Below the pieces are notes generated by a model, which was not told where the DNA came from, did not search any database, and was given only the letters and a program-made list of their open reading frames with translations. From Plakobranchus ocellatus (lineage: Eukaryota > Mollusca > Gastropoda > Plakobranchidae), in contig BLXT01002187.1 of NCBI GenBank assembly GCA_019648995.1, positions 111,042 to 134,590 on the forward strand: a stretch of DNA of 23,549 bases. The letters are read 5' to 3'. This document shows positions 19,319 through 23,549 of this stretch, in pieces. Numbering within the stretch: the stretch's first letter is position 1; each line of letters starts with the position of its first letter. A program made the position numbers and the translations under genes.

Positions 19319-21056
19319 AAATAGTAATTGTATATATAAATATGATGGTACTACAACATGCAAAGCTGAGATTTTAATGTCACAGTTCATTACAAAATGC
19401 AACTCTGGCCAATGTTTATGTGCACCGTGGAGTTAATGTGCAAAACTAAAACACTGACATTTTCAGAAGTCATGGGCGGAATTGCGGATGTATAAAGGTT
19501 GATTTATTTGATCTGGAGTTCACAAAAATTATATATTGTTCAAATCAAATATATTCTTCTTAGTTTGTTTTTGAGGCTATTATGAATTCATTGTAAAAAC
19601 ATGATAAAGCAATGTAAAAAAAACAGGTAGTGAAAACTAGGAGTTTAATGTGAAGGGCAGGGAAAAATACTTTGATAGCAGCTGTCGTAGAGCATAAAAA
19701 AAACAAATGTTTGTATTGACAAAGACTTACTATCATATACATCTTTTCTTGCATTCTGAATACATTGGTTTAATAACAGCAATTGACCAGATTAAGTGGG
19801 AAGTTGTATTGCATGAGTATTAACAGCTTTTTTATGTCCCAGGACAGTGTATCAAAGTGTTCTTGCAAGAGAAAAAAAACCTGAAAATTTTGCTTCAGGT
19901 TGGTGTTTAATTAATAGGTCCTCACTTTGTGATCTTGTTTAGGCTGCTTCGTATGCAGTTGCGAGTGAGTTTATGAGTCTATTGGTCTCTCTAAGCTTTA
20001 ACTTTACCAAGACTGCACTACAAATTAAACTTTTTCAATTGGTCAAGTTTTGTGCTGTGCAAGGTTTATATGGCAAAATAATGCTGAAGCCTGAAATTGT
20101 GAAAAGTTATCTAAGAGAGAAATTTGGTTTCACATTATTGTTGTCCTCAAATTTCTCACCACCATTAATCATGGTGAAAGGAAAAAAAATCACAAGCACA
20201 AGTCTCTTCTCTTTTGCAAACATTCATCATACTTTCAATCATAAAGCGTTTTGACAAGATCTCAGATGCTGTAAGATTTTTTTTTATCAGTAAGGTCTTC
20301 AGGTGGAACATGTAAGGACCAAACCTCAATTTGTGAGTGCAAAGGTTTCTACAATTGTTTCTTTAGAAATTTTTTTGAGTTACTATTACACAGTCTGCAA
20401 ATAAACAGCTTCCCTCCCATGTAAGCAAGCATTCATACAACTTCACCTGTAAAATCAGGATAAGGTGAAATCATTATTTATTTTAAAATAAGAATTATAA
20501 TGTGCAAAGAAAAAAAGTAATACAATGCCTCAAATAGTCAGGTTGAAATGCTATGCTATGCTTTTCTGAAAGGGCCCTGTTCTGTACATGAAGGAAAGCC
20601 AGCTGGTCAATGTTTCACTCGTTATATAAAACAGTTAAGTATGGCAATACATAATGTGTGATATAAACCATATAGTTATATATATACAATACATTTATTA
20701 ATATTAAAATAGGAAATGTTAATAACTTTAGTTCAACTGAGGGGCAAAAAGTGTGTAGCATTATATTTTACTGCTCTCAAAGTAGATATAGCACACCTAG
20801 GTAGAGCCATCTTAAAGAAAAAGTGTGCATGACGACCGCAAAATTAAGGTAATAGTAATAACATGTGCATTTGTATTCAAACAGTTTTTATAGCCATGTA
20901 CAGATATAATTACATAAATATGTAGTACTTAAACTTTCTAAACAACAAAACGTTGCAACAGAATGGCTTGAAATGGCGAGGAGTTCAAGTTGAATTAAGA
21001 GTAGTAAAGATGTTTCATGGCTTGTTAATTGAAACCAATTAAGTCATTAGGAGACC

Positions 21057-21062
21057 TTTATT
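21057..21062 (-). terminator. Candidate poly(A) signal for paladin
   Basis: TTTATT on the plus strand reads AATAAA on the minus strand, about 480 bases past the paladin stop. It is the first perfect hexamer I find in that direction. No clear GT-rich element was judged. Confidence 0.3.
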
Positions 21063-21542
21063 AATCCATACCTGAGGATAAAGATTTGGGGCTAAATACT
21101 AAAGTCTCTTTATGCATAAACTATCTAGTTTTAAGGAGTATGCACTTTTTTAAATATATAGACCAAAAGAAAGCTGACTGGTGTAAACACACAATGCACT
21201 TCTTTCAGGTTAAAATACCAGCAATAGAAACTGGTCTTTGCAACATTTGGGCTTCAGAACCAATTAAAACGTTTTGAAGCTTTCAAGGATTTTTTTTTGT
21301 GTGGAATAAAGGATCATCCCATAAGAAAATATTATATAAATAACTTGTCTCTTTTTAATCGCTTCTCTCACTCCATGAGAGCTTTTTCAGGAATATAATC
21401 TTACATGCACTTAATAATTCTTTAGAATTAGAAGAAAAACACTCAATGCCATTGCCGTTTTAGATTTTGACTGGGACAATAAAACAAGGAATGGAAAAAA
21501 AAAATAAACACAGTGGAGGAATTGATCAGCAATTGTAGTCAA

Positions 21543-21686
21543 TTATACAAAATGTCCAGTAAAGGGCAGCTTGTGTCGGCGGTCCAGGATCCTGTTTTTC
21601 AGCCTGCTGAACTCGGAGATGCCCTGCTCTAGGAGGAAGAAACCCAAGTTGTCCAGTAGTTCATACACACCAGCTGGGGCGGCCAC
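21543..21686 (-). CDS. PALD1: Paladin last coding exon and stop
   Basis: The acceptor is ctgccctcactAG just above 21686. It encodes VAAPAGVYELLDNLGFFLLE, then a basic stretch with SRLKNRILDRRHKL, and TAA at 21545-21543. The AGVYELLDNLGF motif matches the paladin C-terminus. GC content is well above that of flanking DNA, as expected for coding sequence. Confidence 0.88.
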   Translation of the reverse strand: MAAPAGVYELLDNLGFFLLEQGISEFSRLKNRILDRRHKLPFTGHFV

Positions 21687-21858
21687 CTAGTGAGGGCAGG
21701 GCATAATAATGACATTGATAAAAGTAATAACAACAACAAATCTACTACTACGACTGTTGCTGCTGCTATTACTAGTAGTAGTAGTAATAGTAATAATAAT
21801 AATAGTAGTGGTAGTAATAGCAGCAGCAGCAGCAGCAGTGGTAGCAGTAATAGTAGTA

Positions 21859-21897
<39 letters not shown>

Positions 21898-23154
21898 TCG
21901 GTAACAGCAGCATGAGCAGCAAACATAGCAGTAGCAATAAGCTTAGAAACAATAATAACAACATAAGCATTTGTCATATCTAGTGTTCATATCGTCAGAT
22001 GCAAAGTTTCACTTTTAACCATACGTTTCAACTGACCTCAGTTAATGTGTTTTTTTTTTTGTTTTTTTGTTTCTTAAAACATTTCTTGAAACTCAAGAAA
22101 AACTGTACAGTTAATTCCACTATAAATTTATTAATTTTATAGCAAACACACACACTCATGTAGCTAATGTGCGCGTGTGAATGTGTATGTGTTCAATTTT
22201 ACCTCCATCATCCACTGAGAGAAAGAGCGAGTGAAGCTTCCAGCCTTCTCCGTGTGCAGGTATGCATTGAATAGTATGAGATACAAGTAGCGCTCCAAGT
22301 AATCATAGCTCAGGCGGTGCAGCTGTCGCCTGTCTGACGAACAATTCGCTGATTTCGCCTAGAAGCACAGAAAATACTCTAAATCATGGCTGTTTCACAA
22401 TATAGATTAAAGAGATTAAGTTTGGTAATTCAGTATGGCGTTTTTTTTTGGTTTTTTTTTGTTTCTTTTCTTTCTTTGAGTGTGAAATAACTTGTTTTCT
22501 GATCTGATTATCTCAAATTCTGGCTTCCAGAAGGGTGTGGCTGATAAAGATACACACAAATCCATATTTCAGAACCCGCATAGAGACGTTCGAGCTAAAA
22601 TGGAGAAACTAAATTAATCAAAGACCTTTTGCAAAACACATAAAAAGGGATGGATCCAGATATCTAGGATGGTACTAATAATTCTAAGGTGCATAGTGTA
22701 CTCCTTCATAAGCATTCAAAAGATCGGAAAAAAGGTTATTACAGGTTTATTTTAAATGGATTTAGTTGTTTTGTATAGAAAATCAGTGAAATTGGGACTG
22801 GACTTAGATCCAGATGGGCTTTCTAAAATTATTTGTTTATCCATCGTAGGATTTTTTGGAGCTAAGTCGAAATCTTCTATTGCAACAGAAATTTTTTTCG
22901 GATTTCAAGACGACTTCACTGAACTTGACAATGAGCTCCAAAGGATAAGAATATAGTGGTAGACATGCATTCTTAAAGAAAGAAATAGTCTCGGGTATTC
23001 CTTACAAGTGCCCTTTACATTTTTGAAGTCTCATTTTCCATCCCTCTCAAAAGAAGTTGTATTTATCATACATCCTCCTCCCACCCCCGAAGAAAAAAAA
23101 TAAAAAAGGTAACGTACATCTTGGCGGTGTAAATATCAAAAGATAATTGTAATC

Positions 23155-23188
<34 letters not shown>

Positions 23189-23549
23189 CCTATATTAATA
23201 TAATCTGTGATAACGATCGCACCTTGTTGAAAGTAACAAAGATCACCTCCCTGAGATGAAAGTGCATGGGTGACATCGTCTCAAACAGTCTGTCCAATAC
23301 TAAGTCCACTTCTCTCTTCACTTGCTGACCTTGGGGCAGCATCCACACCAGTCTCTCTACAACCTGGTAACAGAGATAAAAGTAAGTAAACAGCAAAAAT
23401 ATAAAGAAGCAAAAAAAAAAGGAAGGAGAATGGTTTAGATTGTGTATAAAACCAGTCCATAACAAGGTGTATTCAGGCTTTCGGGCCGTCTGTCAGACCA
23501 GTGCACCGGCGATGGGGCTCGCGACAGAGGGGTTCATGCAGATCTCAAG
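21543..23549 (-). CDS. PALD1: Paladin homologue, C-terminal part (spliced, 5' partial)
   Basis: Coding order on the minus strand: 23549-23499 (partial), 23363-23223, 22358-22203, 21686-21543, all joined in phase 0. The roughly 163 residues include KREVDLVLDRLFETMSPMHF, then HLREVIF, then YDYLERYLYLILFNAYLH and AGVYELLDNLGF. These match the conserved C-terminal part of paladin as I know it from vertebrates: the ETM-[ST]-PMH-x-HLRE block, the LERY..LILFNAYLH helix and the AGVYE..LGF tail. Paladin carries two phosphatase-like CX5R domains upstream, not in this window. It is reported to affect insulin and VEGF receptor signalling and phosphoinositides. The protein ends 47 residues into the last exon. 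Confidence in the family is high; the most 5' exon is less sure. Confidence 0.88.
21687..22202 (-). other. Last intron of paladin, with trinucleotide repeat
   Basis: A 516-bp phase-0 intron. The compound trinucleotide repeat occupies its 3' half and ends about 34 bases before the 3' splice site, followed only by a short pyrimidine-rich stretch. Confidence 0.8.
21720..21960. repeat. Compound trinucleotide repeat (AGT/AAT/AGC)n
   Basis: About 240 bases of interrupted trinucleotides: AAC, then CTA/CTG, then long AGT, AAT and AGC runs, including perfect AGC and AGT stretches around 21818-21838 and 21860-21896. It lies in the last paladin intron. Because the period is three, several frames on both strands stay open as poly-Ser/Asn, poly-Val/Ile, poly-Thr or poly-Leu; none is a real protein. 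Confidence 0.92.
22203..22358 (-). CDS. PALD1: Paladin exon
   Basis: A 156-base exon, phase 0 to phase 0. The acceptor is gtgcttctAG and the donor is gtaaaa. It encodes a polar start with RRQLHRLSYDYLERYLYL, then ILFNAYLHTEKAGSF, and ends in FSQWMME. The hydrophobic LERYLYLILFNAYLH helix and the following F..W are typical of paladin. Confidence 0.9.
22359..23222 (-). other. Paladin intron
   Basis: An 864-bp phase-0 intron carrying the (AG)n run. A plus-strand open frame of 66 codons at 22756-22956 has no recognisable domain. Nothing else seen. Confidence 0.8.
23158..23186. repeat. (AG)n microsatellite
   Basis: A perfect AG run of about 14 units in a paladin intron, 36 bases downstream (transcript sense) of the exon at 23223-23363. 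Confidence 0.95.
23223..23363 (-). CDS. PALD1: Paladin exon
   Basis: A 141-base exon, phase 0 to phase 0. The acceptor ctctgttacCAG lies at 23364 and above, and the donor gtgcga follows at 23222-23217. It encodes VVERLVWMLPQGQQVKREVD followed by LVLDRLFETMSPMHFHLREV and ends in FNK. The ETMSPMHFHLRE block is the strongest paladin signature in the window. Confidence 0.9.
23499..23549 (-). CDS. PALD1: Paladin exon, partial at window edge
   Basis: Seventeen open codons, read from 23549 down, give LEICMNPSVASPIAGAL and then the donor gtctga, which is non-ideal but keeps phase 0 into VVERLVWML of the next exon. The higher local GC and the smooth join support it. The frame hits a stop right after the donor. 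The upstream boundary lies beyond the window. Confidence 0.5.

Larger units (their letters stand above)
15905..21542. other. 3' UTRs and intergenic DNA between convergent genes
   Basis: No gene recognised on either strand in these 5.6 kb. It includes the plus-strand prosaposin 3' UTR, a (TA)n run at 16641-16665, an A-rich tract at 17304-17341, a GAT run at 19297-19318, and presumably the minus-strand paladin 3' UTR. AATAAA on the minus strand occurs at 21062-21057 and further down. Open frames of 60-94 codons in this region look random for AT-rich DNA. Confidence 0.7.

Noticed and set aside
19973..20254. 93-codon plus-strand open frame in intergenic DNA
   Set aside because: No recognisable motif, no splice context and AT-rich composition; expected by chance in more than 5 kb of such sequence.
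21629..21983. Overlapping poly-Leu, poly-Ser/Asn, poly-Val and poly-Thr open frames
   Set aside because: These are artefacts of a trinucleotide repeat. The only coding part is the paladin exon below 21687, in a different reading.
22756..22956. 66-codon plus-strand open frame in a paladin intron
   Set aside because: It is antisense to an intron with no recognisable family, and the length is compatible with chance.

Overview
This is eukaryotic nuclear DNA from an animal. It is AT-rich, with spliced genes, long T/A tracts, microsatellites and transposon remnants. It holds the 3' parts of two genes that converge tail to tail. The presence of a paladin gene together with an expanded prosaposin suggests a non-insect, non-nematode invertebrate. 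A mollusc or other lophotrochozoan fits best, but the sequence does not name the species.

Plus strand, 152-15904: the last 15 coding exons of a prosaposin-like gene; its 5' end lies outside the window. Joined in phase, they give about 659 residues forming seven consecutive saposin-B domains and a stop codon directly after the last one. Each of domains 1-6 uses the same two-exon module. A phase-1 intron separates domains, and a phase-0 intron always falls 17 residues after the second cysteine. All seven domains keep six cysteines, with C-x2-C, 27 residues from C2 to C3 and 5 residues from C5 to C6. This register supports every exon call. Domains 5 and 6 are a divergent sister pair with long linkers. 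Domain 7 has a different intron layout.

The introns carry a 99-bp piggyBac-like MITE with TTAA at both ends (2881-2979), a block of foreign composition that may be a solo LTR (about 8921-9611), and a 44-bp-period minisatellite rich in CAGCTG/CTGCAG (about 15245-15735). Positions 15905-21542 are 3' UTR and intergenic DNA with several poly(A) signals and no recognisable gene.

Minus strand, 23549-21543: the last four coding exons of a paladin (PALD1) homologue, ending in a TAA stop at 21545-21543. One of its introns contains a large compound trinucleotide repeat close to the last 3' splice site.

Prosaposin supplies small lipid-binding lysosomal proteins after proteolytic cutting. Paladin is a phosphatase-domain protein of signalling and membrane phosphoinositides. 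No functional link is visible between them. In human both genes map to 10q22.1, so their direct adjacency here may be a relic of ancestral linkage.
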